Shown here: piece by piece, positions 15,196 through 28,180 of the stretch
Numbering within the stretch: position 1 is the first letter of the stretch
How the letters are laid out: each line of letters begins with the position of its first letter
Assembly (NCBI GenBank): GCA_023213395.1
Contig: CM041465.1
Coordinates: forward strand, 74,159,741 to 74,223,740
Direction of reading: 5' to 3'
From: Cycas panzhihuaensis
Taxonomy: Eukaryota > Cycadophyta
DNA length: 64,000 bases
The notes under the pieces: generated by a model
Told to the model about the DNA's origin: nothing
Databases searched by the model: none
Seen by the model: only the letters and a program-made list of their open reading frames with translations
Program-made: the position numbers and the translations under genes

Positions 15196-15642
15196 GTTAA
15201 AAACTTTATAAGGTTTACTTAGGCATATGGATTACACCTAAGCCTCTTTATGGGGTCCAGGGGGTCTAGGGGACTAGTGGCACCCTAGGTGGGGGTTTAG
15301 GGGTAGGAGCTCTTCAGGAAATTTTTTGGGTATCTTATGGGGGTCTTTTATAACCCATCATTTATGTTCATTGTATTCGTAAAATCATGGGGTAGTATCT
15401 TATAAAATTATATCTATATATACTTCTATAATAGCACATGTAAAAAGGTTAGATATATGTATAAGAAGAGAGTTATGATCTCTCTATAATTCTTTAGTTG
15501 TTGCTTAGATTAATAAAATGGTCTATGCTTAGACTTAAATCTCTAGTTATTCCTTGTTGATGTGCTTAGTTTATTAATTATTTATCTTTTGCATTATTTT
15601 AAGTTTTGTTATTGTATCGTTCCTCTTAGTTATTTCTCTATA
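15196..15642 (+). repeat. 5' LTR of copia element A
   Basis: A segment of about 447 bp starts at tgttaaaaactttataagg and ends near ttctcta, immediately upstream of a primer binding site. It holds a G-rich segment (15256-15306) and TATA-like runs (15413-15425). No matching 3' LTR was found in the window, so both ends rest on position rather than on alignment. Confidence 0.55.
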
Positions 15643-15643
15643 T

Positions 15644-15657
15644 TTGATATTAGAGCT
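15644..15657 (+). other. Primer binding site of element A (tRNA-Met type)
   Basis: ttgatattagagct differs from the plant retrotransposon primer site TGGTATCAGAGCT mainly by C-to-T and G-to-A changes. It lies about 70 bases before the gag frame. Confidence 0.75.
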
Positions 15658-15727
15658 AGGGTTTTAGTTCTACTAGAAGCTATTTATTGAGTGGAAGCTT
15701 TATTTAGTGAACTTGTGTATTAAGACC

Positions 15728-17130
15728 ATAGCAAGTACTTCAAGGACAAAGATTAAAAAGTATAATGACTAGAATTTTGAGCTATTAAAACTAAATATGG
15801 AAGATATCCTTATTAAGAATGATTAGTAGATCATTATAGTAAGAACAAAGCCTATAACTATGGCTAGTAAAGACTAGAACAAGTTTGATAGAAAGGTAAC
15901 AAGTTCCATAAGATTATGCCTTTCAGATATGGTGTTGTTAAATATTTTCTCAGTGTCTATGGCCAAAGACCTATGGAACAAACAAAGTCCTAGTGAACAA
16001 ACTATTTCTTCAAAAAAAGTTATATTCACTCAAGATGAGTAATCGAGATACAATTATAGATTATATTAATACATTTAACACTATGGTGAGCTAACTTATT
16101 TCAGTTGGAGTAGCAATATCTAAAGAAGATAAATGTATTATCCTATTATGTTCATTTCTTATTTTATAAGAAAACCTTATAATTGTTGAGAAAAATAGGT
16201 TCCAATAACTAGAAATTACCACCAAGATCTAAACTATTTTATAACTAGTTATAGGAATTGAAATTAAAATTTAACAAGTTCTTAAACTAGAGATAATATA
16301 ATAAATAAATTAGAAATCCAAAGCATCACATATACACCAGATATAATATGGTGAAACCATACAATATACTAGGGAAATGTCTACATAAGAAAGGTATCGA
16401 TTCTTATTATCAAAGAATAGAGAAATATATATAATCTACAGTAGAATGCTTACAATAATAATAACCAATTATCTCTACTCAATATAGTACATCCAATCCA
16501 TCGAATACCATTAACATAACAAAAAAACACCCTAAATCAGACTATATGAGAGAGTCATATAAGGTACAAATCTTGACCATCAAATTTAGGATATTTTAAA
16601 TGAACGACCTTGATTCTCTTTATAGTTTAGTATGTTTTATAATGTTAACTTTTTAGGTCAGGGGCTACTGCCTCGAACCCCCTCTTTACTGGGGGGGGGG
16701 GGGGTTTAGCTCCCCCTACAACCCTCGACCAAGGGGGATTCACGTCCCCCTTGGATCCCCCTACGAAAGGTTAGAGGGGAAACTGCACTATCAACCTATC
16801 AAAAATTTTGCCTCTAAAATATTGTTATCACATTATCTAATAATAATGGTAATAAGCAGAGTAATTATTACTACCCTAAAGTTATTGTTAATTTATTGTC
16901 AAAAGAAATAAGATAGAAATCTTTTGAAGATCATACAAAAGAGGCATTGGTAGTGAGAGGCCATGAGTTGGATTATGGCCAATAAATACCTAGGTATAAA
17001 CAATTAAAATCTAAAGGAAAATTTAAATCTTAAGGTATAGGTCTAATGGTATATTAGAGATGTGAGAAGGCTAGTTATATCAAGACCTAGTATAGAGCTA
17101 AGGTTAATAAGGGAAAGCTACCTGAAGCTA
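15728..17130 (+). pseudogene. Element A gag (Ty1/copia), start lost, interrupted
   Basis: The frame begins at 15728 with ATA where the gag ATG is expected (A-S-T-S-R-T-K follows). It continues with the copia gag (UBN2-type) pattern: 'FELLKLNMEDILI', a 'SSIRLCLSDMVLLNI' block, and a block near 16080-16180. An insertion of about 670 bp then splits it (about 16190-16860). Gag resumes at 'NLLSKEIR' and reaches a zinc knuckle at 17052-17093, where three of the four metal ligands are Tyr. Many TAG/TAA stops interrupt the frame. In an active element this protein would form the virus-like particle. Confidence 0.75.
16190..16860. mobile_element. Unidentified LTR-like insertion inside element A gag
   Basis: This block of about 670 bp has no gag similarity, while gag is recognisable on both sides. 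It contains a run of 14 G at 16691-16704 and paired segments such as gcctcgaaccccc and aagggggattcacgtccccctt, a style common in plant LTRs. It has no coding frame. Exact ends and a target duplication could not be fixed; a solo LTR is the favoured reading. Confidence 0.5.
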
Positions 17131-17138
17131 CTTATTCC

Positions 17139-19143
17139 ATGACGATAAAACCCTTTGATAAAGTTGATGGTGATATTTATTTAGCTATCTCAGGTAAGAG
17201 TTCAAATGTTGAGTCATGGTTAATTGAATTTAGTATCTCATTTCATGTTACTCCCCATAGGGAGTGGTTCTATAAATATGAAAGTATTAATAGAGATGAA
17301 GTGGTCCTTCAGAACCATTACCCATATAAAATCACGAGTCATAGAAGGATAAAAGTTCAGTTTAGGGATAGAAGGGTTAAAATTATCCCTAATATAAGTC
17401 ATATCCTTGGTTTGGTTATGAGCCTGTTATTTATTAGTCAATTAGGTGATGTAGGAATTAAAGTGACTTTTAATAAAGATAATTGTAAAATAGTTCATGG
17501 AGTATTGGTATTAATAAGAGTGGTTTAATATGGAATGTTGTGTAAACTTGATGCTAGCACAATGAACATTGGTAGTTGTAGTTAGGATGTTATAAAATGT
17601 AGTAGCAATATATGTAATACCTAAGTGTTGTTGACCAATAAGATTATGTTGTGGCATCAGAGATTAGGCCATATTACAAAAAAAAGCCTCCAATATTTAT
17701 TCTCTAAAGGTATGGCTAAAGATATCTTTGGGATTGATAACTCATTTAATTTTGATTTCTAGGAGCATTGTGTTTGTGGTAAATAGAATTGTGTAAGTTT
17801 TCCTTCTAGTTTAAAGAGAGCAATGAGGATTATATAATTAGTACACAATGATGTTTTTGGGTTCGTTGATGTACCCTCTTTAGGTGGGTCCAAGTATTTT
17901 ATCTTATTTATTGATAATTTCTTGAGAAAGATATGGTTATACTTTCTTAAGAAAAAAATTGAGGTTTTAATAAATTCAAGAAATTCAAAGCCTTGGTAAA
18001 AAATCAAATTGATATGAGAATTAAGGTGCTGAGAACGGATAATAGAGATGATTTTTTATCAAATGAATTTAAGTTATTTTATAAGTAGTGTGGAATAGCA
18101 AGGCAGAGAATAACTCCTTATATGTCATAATATAATGGAGTTACTGAAAGGATGATTAAGACCTTAGTGGAGAGATCGAGGAGTATGCTTAGTTCTGCTA
18201 GTTTACAAAAGAAATTTTGAGCTAAGGCTGTAATGACTATAAGCTACCTAATAAACAGATCATCGATGACTACATTGGTGAACAAAATACTTGAAAAAGT
18301 GTGGTCTAGTAAGAAACTATTTCTTAATCATCTTAGAGTATTTAATTATGAAGATTTTATGCAGATTCTTAGCCTATAGAGGGTGAAGCTTGATTTTAAA
18401 ACATAAAAGTATATTTTCAAAGGCTATAGTGATGGAGTAAAAGGTAATAAGCTTTATAACCTTAAATCATAAAAAATTATATATAGTTGTAATGTTATCT
18501 TTAGAGAGGACTTCAAATCTCTAAAGTAGGATGAAGAACTAAAGGAGAAAGACTCTAAGAAGGTGTGTTTTAAGATAAGGGATAAAGATTTTAGATTAGA
18601 ATATGAGTCAACTGATGAAGGTGAACCAATTAAGGAGGTGGCCCAACCTTAAGAACCCTATATTTTGAGGAGATCAACTCGCAAGAAAAAATAGCCTGAT
18701 AGGTATATTCTTGAAGACTTTCATCACTCATTTGTTTTAGCTATTGCAGGTGAAGATCTATGTACTTTTAAAGAGGCTTTAGAGCCAAAAGAGAGCTAAC
18801 TCTAGAAGAAGGCCATGGAAAAAGAAATGATGGCTTTAGATAAAAATAAAATATGAGATTTGGTGAATTTATTAGATAATAGAAAACTTATTGATAATAA
18901 ATGGACCTTCAAGAAGAGGTTTTAAGAAGATAGTACTGTAAAAAAGTACAAGGCATATTTGGTAGTAAAGGGTTATTCCTAGGTAAAGGGAATAGATTTT
19001 AATGAGATTTTTTCTCTTATTATAAAATTAGCCTCAATTATATTTTTTTTAGTTGTAGTAGCTACTTGTAATCTAGGAGTAGATCAAATGACTATGAAGA
19101 TAACTTTTCTTCATGGTGACCTTCAGGAGGAAATTTATACGTT
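17139..19143 (+). pseudogene. Element A pol (protease, integrase, start of RT)
   Basis: Domains run in copia order. Protease comes first (17215 on; 'FHVTPHREWF' is retained, but the catalytic DSG reads E-F-S). GAG-pre-integrase ('LWHQRLGHI' near 17653) follows, with an HCVC remnant of the integrase zinc finger. The integrase core is at about 17830-18240 ('RTDNRDDF', then 'GVTERM'), followed by its C-terminal part and then RT from about 18800. The frame stops resembling RT at 19143, right after the block containing 'FLHGDLQEEIYT', so palm, YVDD and RNase H are missing. Stops are mostly TAG or TAA at expected Gln or Trp. The 129-codon segment 17139-17528 is the longest open part. Confidence 0.85.
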
Positions 19144-19949
19144 GTAATGATTTTTTTATCCACCATTTATTTTTAAAATTTTTTTATATAGTTTTAAAAA
19201 CCATAGGTTATATATTTCAAAATATTCACAGTATATTCCCTTTTTAATAATTATTAGTCTTCTAAAGTTTTTTCTTCTTTTAATCTTTTTAGTATTTTTT
19301 AAAGCTCATTTTAGGCTATTTTTTATTTCTTCTTCTAATCTATTTTAGGCAGTTTTCTTAAAAATTTAGAGGCTTTTTTAGTTTTGATGTTATTTTTTTA
19401 TATATGTACAAAATGAATTATTATAAATTTTAATCATAAAATCTTTAAATTTTTTTGAAAAACTTGAAAGACTAAAAAGATAAATTCATAACTAAATAAC
19501 CTTATGATACTAGTTCTCTAAGGGGAGCTATTAATAACCCTAAAGGTACCACTCTTATGCACATTATTATGCTTACTCAAACTCTATGAATTGTAGGGCG
19601 AGGTAATAATTATAAGGTGTATTGAGTGGTAGACTGATGTATATACTTGATAAACCTTAGAGTTTGGAGACTGAGCTAGACTTAGAGAAGGTAAGTGCCT
19701 TGGTTAAAAGTATGCCTTTAGAGAAGGACCTATTATTTAGGTTGTAAATCCAACATAGGTGGGTGAATAATGTTAAGGAGGTGACAAAGTATTTAGTAGC
19801 ATCCACGTACCTTTAGGTATATAGGGTCCTCGAGCTCCCACTTGTGAGTAGGTATACCATGAGACAGAGCCATCTCAACTACCAGGGGTTATTATGTAAA
19901 GAGATACTAAGACTATAAATATTAAATTAATAAACCTTTAGGTAGGTAA
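19144..19949. other. Unassigned segment between elements A and D
   Basis: Very AT-rich at first (T-runs to about 19460), then less so. It begins tgtaatgatttttt right where A's RT breaks off, so it may be the LTR and leader of D. I found no primer binding site and no matching 3' LTR to confirm it. Confidence 0.35.
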
Positions 19950-22900
19950 GAAATATATTCGAGATAAAATGTCACTTCTAGACTATGATAATTTCTTGGT
20001 TTAGAAGAAATAAGTCAAGAATATTTTGGTAATAAATAAACTATAGGCTTATGTTTTTAGTAAAATTTCCATGTCTAAAGAAACTTGAAATCCTGATGAT
20101 CTTGATATTGTCATTCCTACTGATCCTATTACTTTATCCTCCTTTAAGGATTTTAATAAAGTTTCTTTCCTATCCCTTTCCTATAAGGATAATGTTGACC
20201 AAAATATTGAGCTTATTATAACTTCTACTAAAGCTTGGGACATAATCTATGCACTATATGAAAGGAAAGATAATGCAAGAGCTATCATACTCAAAGCACA
20301 ACTCTACTGTATACCATATATAAGATCAATTGCAACTAACTTGACTCAAATCAAGTCAATCAAGAACTAATTGAGTGTTATGCGATAACCACCTAATGAT
20401 AGTGACTTGATATCTTCTATTGTCAATGCATTACTCGTAGGATATAATTCTCTCATATCTAATCTATCTCATATTGATCATTTTGCTATGTTAGATTCCA
20501 ACACTTTTAAATGTCTACTACTTTAAGAGGAATGCATTCTAAATAGACTTGGAGATTCAATCACCTCCTCTTCAACTTTTACCCTAGTAGCATAACATAA
20601 GGGGAAACAATAGAATTCATACCTTAATCAATAGTTTGGTTCAATGAATTTGAACTAACATCCATATCAATAGTATTCTCAATATTCTAATTAGATTATT
20701 TATCATTACTATGGAAAACTTGGTTACATTGCACTTGATTATAGGAAGAAGAAAACTAATTTACAATAATAACAACACCATAATTGTATTGCTACTTGAG
20801 ATAATCAAAACTATGGACATAGTAACTACCGAGACCCAGAAGGCAGAACTAGAATACCCTTTAGGGCAATCAATAGAATAAAATTACAAAAGAGGAAGTC
20901 AAAATTAAGGAGACCATATGGCAAATTTATAGAACTTATTCTTTACTATGTTTATATCACATAATTCTAATAAATATTAGTTGATAGATTCTAAAGCCTC
21001 CCATCAGATAACAGGTTTCAAAAAATTATTAATAGATACAAGGCTGATATAAGATCAATTAGTAATATTTGGTGATGATGCCATTTTAGAGGTTGCTAAG
21101 ATTGATAATGCTTCAATATCTTTAAAGGATTCTAATATTAGACATCACCTTAATAATGTATTTTATATCTATGACATGACATAGAATCTATTATCAATCA
21201 ATTAGATAATTAAATAAAACTTTGATATCTTATGTATTTACCTTAGGAAATGCTTAATTATTGATTTGAATAGTAATTTGATTGTCTCTAAATATGAGGA
21301 CCAAGGATTGTATAAGCTTGATACAATTTTAAAACCTATATTTTCATAAAATGATACTAGTACTTATAATAATATAACTTCCACTTTTGATACTTCTACT
21401 TCCACATCCAACATTAATGAGCAATTTTCTTCAAAGGCACTTGTTTCTTAGAGACTTCCTAAAGACCAATTATTCATCAATGCCTTGGTTATTTGAATAT
21501 GAACATCCTCCACTTTTTTTTAAACTGAATACAGTACATGGATTACCAAATATTAAGCAAACTAAATTTATTTGTGAGGCTTGTATCATGGAAAAATATC
21601 ATCAGGATTTGTTTAAATTGGATAATAGAGTCTAGTATGTTAAAGAACCATTAGACTTTGTTCACTCTAATATTTATGGACCAATGTCTCATAAATCATT
21701 CAATGGTTACCCATATTTTATTACATATATTAATAATTATTCCTCTAAGGTATGAATTTATTTTTTTAAGCAATGATCAAAAGCATTTGAAAAATTTAGA
21801 GAATTTAAGTATGGTGATGAATTAGAATCTAGAAAGTCACTCAAAATCCTTCATTATAAAAATGGAAGTGAATATACTTTGAGAGAATTCACTTAGTTTT
21901 ATAAAGATAATGGCATCAAACAATAACTATGTTCCTATTACATACCTCAACAAAATAGAGTTGCTAAGCATATGAATTAGACCTTAGTTAGTAAAGACAA
22001 AGCCATACTTCCTACAAAATAATTGGGATTTTAATTATGGGTTGAAGCCTTGAACATTACTTATTATCTTACAAACCAAAGTCTAACTAAGGGAGTTTTA
22101 AATATTACACTTAAGGAGTCTTAATCAGGTCAAAAATCCATGTTCTTATATTTATGCACTTTTTGTTATATAATGTATATACTTATACCGAAGGAACAAA
22201 GAAAGAAGTTAGATGATAAACATAGGAAATGCATTTTTATTAGCTACTAATCTAGTTGTAAAGCCTCTATTAGGCAAATGTATACATCTTAGGATATTAT
22301 TTTTTTAGAGGAGAACCAAGGCTTAGACATGACTCAACTTTTATTTTTTGATGAATAACCTATAGTAACTCCTGTTCTATCTCTTGTTACATAGAATGTT
22401 CCTATAGTTTAATTACCTCCATCTTTATCATATACTTTTGGCACTTTATTTGTACCTCTTACCTCTTTCTTAATATCTACTTCAATAATTCCTTTAAAAT
22501 ATATTTAAGAAGAGGTCACTTCAAAGTAGTTTCTTAAATGATACCTTGAGACAATCTCTTTTGCTCCATCACCTCCATAACAATCTAAGAGATAATCCAA
22601 GTATAGATCATCCATCAACTTCCATTTAATGACAAAAGTATTATTAGCTCTTGAAATTACCACTTTTGAAGAAGTTATCATAAACTAAAGTGGTAAGTAG
22701 CTATGAATAAGAAAATAGATTTTATTTTACAAAATGACACTTATGATCTAGTTGAGTTGTTAGATGGAAAGAAACCAATTTATTATCATTAGATTTATAA
22801 AATAAAATTTTATACAAATAGCTTTATTTAATACTATAAAATATGATTGGTTGCCAAAGGTTTCCAATAGATTGAGGTCATTGGTTATGATGATATATTT

Positions 22901-23390
22901 ACCCATATTGCTAACATGACCATTATAAGGCTTATTTTGGCATTAACATCTCAATTTAATTAGCTTATCTTTTATCTGGATATGAAAAGTGCCTTTTTGA
23001 ATAACAACTTATAAGAGGAAGTGTACTTGAATCAATCTCTAAACTATACTATTTATGGAAAAGAACATATAGTTTGTAAATTAAAGATAGATTTATATAG
23101 GCTTAAGTAATCACCTTGTGCTTGGTATGTAAAGATAAATGAGTATTTTTAGAAGCATAAACTTGTATACTTTTTCTTGGATCCTAATTTATATATCAAA
23201 ATCTAAGATAACTTAATCACTTTGATTATACTATATGTTGATGATTTGTTAATAATAGGTAATGACACATAGTGGATTTCAAACTTCTGAGGGGAATTAA
23301 ATAGTAGCTTTAAGATGATTGATCTCATGCTACTACACTATTTTCTTAGTATGGAAGTTTAATAATAACTAGGTCAAATCTTCCTTTTGA
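19950..23390 (+). pseudogene. Copia element D, 5' coding part (gag to RT)
   Basis: Gag starts near 19960 ('LLDYDNFLV'), with the UBN2 block around 20230-20480 ('AWDIIYALYERKDNAR', 'SLISNLSHID'). The zinc knuckle at 20701-20742 has all four ligands replaced by Tyr. Protease ('LIDSKASHQIT', DSG changed to DSK) is near 20985. GAG-pre-integrase/integrase zinc region 21380-21650 ('FICEACIMEK') is followed by integrase with many stops, and RT from about 22680. RT retains 'LYVDDLLIIGND', with the catalytic YVDD at 23234-23245. The frame stops at 23390, where the LTR of B begins, and resumes at 38235. Stops are mostly TAA/TAG. Confidence 0.85.
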
Positions 23391-23697
23391 TGGAATTAGG
23401 GGATAGAGGGAATAAAATAAGAATGCAAAAAGGAGATTGATAAAAACCAAAGTCTTCAGACCCTATGAATAAATAAGTGAGACTAAGAGGGATGTAGTAC
23501 ACCCTTCAAAGTCAATTATCAACTATCATTAATAAACACCAGATATACTACCACTGAGATCTAACATAGTATGACTATAGTACAGTTAAGATGTGACATA
23601 GTGCTACCACAATATCTTTTCCAATTTAGGTTATCACCCAAATGTGGGTAATTAACCCAAAGTTGATACAAACCCTAATATAGGTATTATTTTAACA
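23391..23697 (-). repeat. 3' LTR of element B
   Basis: Direct repeat of 37907-38234. Shared landmarks are tgcaaaaaggaga, cccatgaataaataag, tagtatg.{2}ta, aatatcttt.ccaat and ggttatcac. Read on the minus strand it starts TGTTAAAATAATACC. The two copies differ at many positions by eye, clearly more than the LTRs of C. Confidence 0.85.
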
Positions 23698-23699
23698 TT

Positions 23700-26600
23700 T
23701 TTATCCCATAAAACTCATTTAGGAAGACTTTAAGTTTATATCTAAATTTAATAAACTTTATTTTACTAAGTGCCTTTGTGAATGTGCTTGGCACCTATTC
23801 TTCTGTATTGCAATAGACCAATTCTAACTTGCCTTACTGTACCAACTTTCTAATAAAGTGATATTATGTTTCAATATGCTTTATCTTACTATGAAATACT
23901 AAATTCCTAGTTATTTAAATTATGTTTTGATTATCACAAAGCAACTAAGTGGGACCAACCTATTCTTCTTGTAAATCCTATAGTAACCTTTTAATCCATA
24001 CTATTTCATATATTTCTATTACAACTGCTTTATACTATACATCTATAATGGATAGAGATATTGTTGTCCATTTCTTTGAACTCCATGTTACTGCTACTAA
24101 ACCCAAAGTAAATGTATAACTAGAGGTATATTTTTTATCATCTATACAACTTGCTAAATCTGAGTTTGTATAGCTAACCAATCTATAGTCCCTTAATGAC
24201 CTATAATGTAATCCATATCTAATGCTACCTTTAAGACACCTGATAATTCTCTTGGATATTTACCAATATTTTACCCTAAACTCATGCATGAATCTAGAAA
24301 CCACACTAACTACATACACAATGTTTGGTTTAGTTGAAATCAAGTAAATTAGGCTCCTAATCAATTACTTATAGAGTGTAGGATCAACTAATTTTGATTT
24401 CTCAAACTTAGACAATTTTAATCTAGCCTCTATTAGAGTTGTAAGTGGCTTGAAACTACTCATGTTAAACTTGCATAACATATCTAATATGTATTTCCTT
24501 TGGGAAATAAATATCCCTTTTTCATCTTGCCAAACTTTAATGCCTAAGAAGTAATATATTAGTCCCAAGTTTTTCATCTTAAATTCTTTATATATATCTT
24601 TTTTAAATCATTGGGACAAGTAATCATTATTTCTAATATATACTAAGTTATTAATATATACACCCACAATTAGTATAGAGCTTCCTTTTATTTTGATGTA
24701 TAAATTAGGATATGATTAACTTCTTTAGAATATTTTATCATTGAAATATTTATCAATCCTAAAGTACCATGCTTTAGGAGCTTACTTAAGTCTATATAAG
24801 CTCCTTTTAAGTTTGTAGACCTTATTTTCTTTACTTTTCACTTCAAACCCTTTAGGTTGTTGGATATAATTTTTTTAATCCATATAGCTATTTAAGAAGG
24901 CACCTTTTACATCCATTTAATGTACTATCCAACCTTGTTATGTAGTTAAGGCTATGATTAACCTAAATATTTTTAACCTTGTAACTAGTACAAATATTTC
25001 ATTGTAATCTATGCTATTAAGTTGAGCATAGACCATTGTAATTAACCTTGCCTTATATTTATCAATATACCCATTTGATTTATACTTGGTATTATAGACC
25101 CATTCAGTCCTAATGACATTCTTACTAGGTGGTAAATCTACTAACTCCCATGTATTATTTTTCACTAAGGTATTATACTCCTCTTTCGTTGCTTTCTTCT
25201 ATTCATCTTGATTATTTGCCTTTCCAAAGTTATGAGGCTCATTAGACTCCATAACTTGAGTCATAAGTGCAAACTTCACCCTATGAGATATTGTAGCCCT
25301 TCTCTCAAAGTTGGTGTCTAAAATATTTATAGGGTTATGAGCCCTTTGTACCCATTTTGGGGCCCTTTAATTTGAAGTAAAGGGTCATATTTTATTTGTA
25401 TTAGGTACATTTATACGCTTAGAGTTTAAATCCACTTCAACTATGATATTCTTACCCTTATTCTTTTTAAGAATTTATTCTTAGTAAATTCATCTTCTTT
25501 AAAGATGACATCCCTACTTATAATAATCTTTTTTCTTTTTAGATCATATAATTTATAGGATCTAGAAGAGTCATAATCTCCTATAAAGATACATTTGATA
25601 CTTTTGTCATTTATCTTTATTCTCCTTTGATATTTGACATGTGCATAAGTTATGTATTAAAAAATTTTCAAGTATTTAATGCTTGGATTATAACCTGTCT
25701 AAGCTTCTTTTAACATAATCTACCTAATTTCTTTGGTAGTACACTTATTTAACATATAGATAATTGTATGTATGACTTCTACCCAATATTCATTTCATAG
25801 ATACTTATCCTTAAGTATACTTCTTATTATTTCAATAATTATTCTATTCTTCCTTTCAATAACTCTATTTTATTGAGGCTTGTAAGGATTTATAAGGTAT
25901 TTCCTTATTCTACAATATTTATAATAATCTTTGAATTCATTTAAAATTAATTCTTTCCCATTGTTTGATCTTAGGGTCAAAATTCTATGTCCACTTTGTC
26001 TTTCAACCATAGTTTTGAAATCAATGAAACATTATAAAGCATCTAACGTAAACTTAAGAAAGTAGACCCAAGTTATCCTTGTAAAGTCTTCAATAAATAT
26101 CATAAAAAACTTAGCACCTCTAAGTGAGGGCACATCCATTGGAGCATATAAGTCTATGTATATCAATTAAAGGGGCCCATTGGCCCTATAACTTTCATTA
26201 GGGAATCATTTCCTTTATTGTTTTCTAAGTACACATCCTTTATATATATTTTTTCTATGTTTAATATTTAGTAGTCTAATTACCATGCCTATTTTCTTCA
26301 TTAAGGCTAGACTATTATAATTTCTATGGCCAAGTCTTTTGTACCATGTTTCAGTATCCACATTGGTTGATTCCTTTAAGGCATAATAGCTTATTAGGGT
26401 TATGACTAGTTTGAATAACCTATCACTAGTCATTTGTCCTTTAGCCACAATTCCTTTATTCCTTAGTTTATCTTTGATAGTGTATTCTCTATTTTCAAAT
26501 ATTACCTTATATTTCTGTTTCATCATATGACCCACTGAAAGCAAATTCTTCTTAAGTTCTAGAACATGAAACACATCATTTATGCACCTCATTTCTCCAA

Positions 26601-27615
26601 AATTAATTTCTATGAAGATATTCCATTTGCCAACAACTACTTGAGTGTTGTTATCACTAAATGTAATCTTACTTCTCTTGATATTGTCTAATTCTTTAAA
26701 CAACTCTTCTTTATGAGTCATGTATGTAGAACACTTTAAATTTATGTACTAACTATTTTCTTCCTCATTTTCTATTAAACTTGAAAGAAACAATCTTTTA
26801 TCTTGTCTTCTTCAATAGTTGTATTAACAATCACCCTTTATGAATTTGATCTTTTTACAAAGTAATTTTCTTCCAAGTGCCTATTTCTATGGTAATAGGA
26901 ACATTGGATTATTCTTCTACCCCTTGGTCTTCTTCCTCTTTGTCCTTAGTTTCTACCCCTAAGATTTTCACCTCTTCCTCTTCCTTAAGGTATATAATTT
27001 TATCTTTGCCATTTGATTAAATTAAACTTAAAAATATATTTATCCTTGGAATTGATTTTACCTTGGTATAAATGACTTAGACCTTATCCTTGATGATTAC
27101 CTTGTACTTGATAGGCTTGACTTTGCCTTTAAAATTGATTTATAGTTTGACCTCTACCTCTAAGGGATTGTCCTCTACCCCTAGAATTTTATTCTTGAAA
27201 TATAGGTCTAGTTTTTACCTTGGCGGCAAAAACATGCTCAAGAAACTTATTTCTTCCATATTTCTCTTTTATAACTAGTAACATAGCACTTAATTAATCT
27301 ATCTTAAGGGTACTTAGGTCCTTAGAGATATTAATGCTAAAGGTAACTATCTCAAATCATTTGATGTTGCTTACACATCTTAAGATTTTCTCAATTACTC
27401 TTTACTTGCTAATTACCTCTCCTAAGCCCTTCATTTAATTGACTAGGCCTTAGATTTTTGTAATGAAGTTGTTTACACATTTATCAGTATTCACTCTTAA
27501 GTTCTCAAATTTACTTCTCACATTCTTAAGCTTTGATGTTACTACTCCTTCATATATATTATCTAGTGTATTCCATGCCTCCTTTGATGTCGATATTTCA
27601 CTAACCCTTAGGAAT
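23700..27615 (-). pseudogene. Element B pol and 3' part of gag
   Basis: Minus-strand copia proteins, C-terminus at left. RNase H remnants lie near 23750-24250. RT spans 24365-25170 ('LGLIYYFLGIKVWQ' at its C-terminal side; 'NNTWELVDLPP' at its N-terminal side). The catalytic YVDD appears as YINN at 24647-24658. Integrase is at about 25440-26215, and GAG-pre-integrase with protease is at 26215-26760 ('WYKRLGHRNYNSLALM'). Basic linker and zinc-knuckle debris follow (about 26850-27000), then gag up to 27615, where C is inserted. The longest open piece is 168 codons (26215-26721). Confidence 0.85.
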
Positions 27616-27620
27616 ATATG

Positions 27621-28169
27621 TGAAAAATGGCCTAATGGCCTTATAATCCCAAGATCTAGAAGCTAGGTTCACTCTAGTTCTAGAAGGTAAATAAGCTAGA
27701 CAAGAATGAAACTATAAGATGAAATATAAGTAAGATAAAGCATGAAGAGAAAGAGTAAGAAAATGATACCAAAGATGAGGAGTTGGAATTGGTCCAACCT
27801 CCAAATGAATAACAATTTGATTAGCAAACTGGCAGCATAACAATATAACTCCAACTCTCTATGAGAACAATGAGAAGAGGTCTCATTATATAGAGTGAAA
27901 GGAGAGACCTAAGGCATTGGATGTTTGAAAAGTGTCAAACATCCAAGGTACATGCCTTGCATGTAGGACATGTGTCCTTTTAGGGCTCTCAAGTGAAAAA
28001 AGTGCATGGAGGTCCATTTAACCCTTTAGTGACAATGTTGTGTCACTATGAAAGAATGAGGGTGTGCACTTTATCATTTAAGTAATAACTCATCCCTAAA
28101 GTATAAAAGTATAAATATTACATGAAAAATAAAGTACATAGTCTTAACATGTAAACATAAGGTTTAACA
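27621..28169 (-). repeat. 3' LTR of element C
   Basis: Near-identical partner of 34829-35379. On the minus strand it starts TGTTAAACCTTATG and ends in TTTTTCA. It contains a TATA-like stretch (tcattatatagagtg, 27893-27907) also present in the other LTR. Confidence 0.95.
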
Positions 28170-28180
28170 CCTCCCCCTTA
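28170..28180 (-). other. Polypurine tract of element C
   Basis: On the minus strand TAAGGGGGAGG immediately precedes the 3' LTR start TGTTAAACC. This is the usual plus-strand primer for Ty1/copia replication. Confidence 0.9.
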
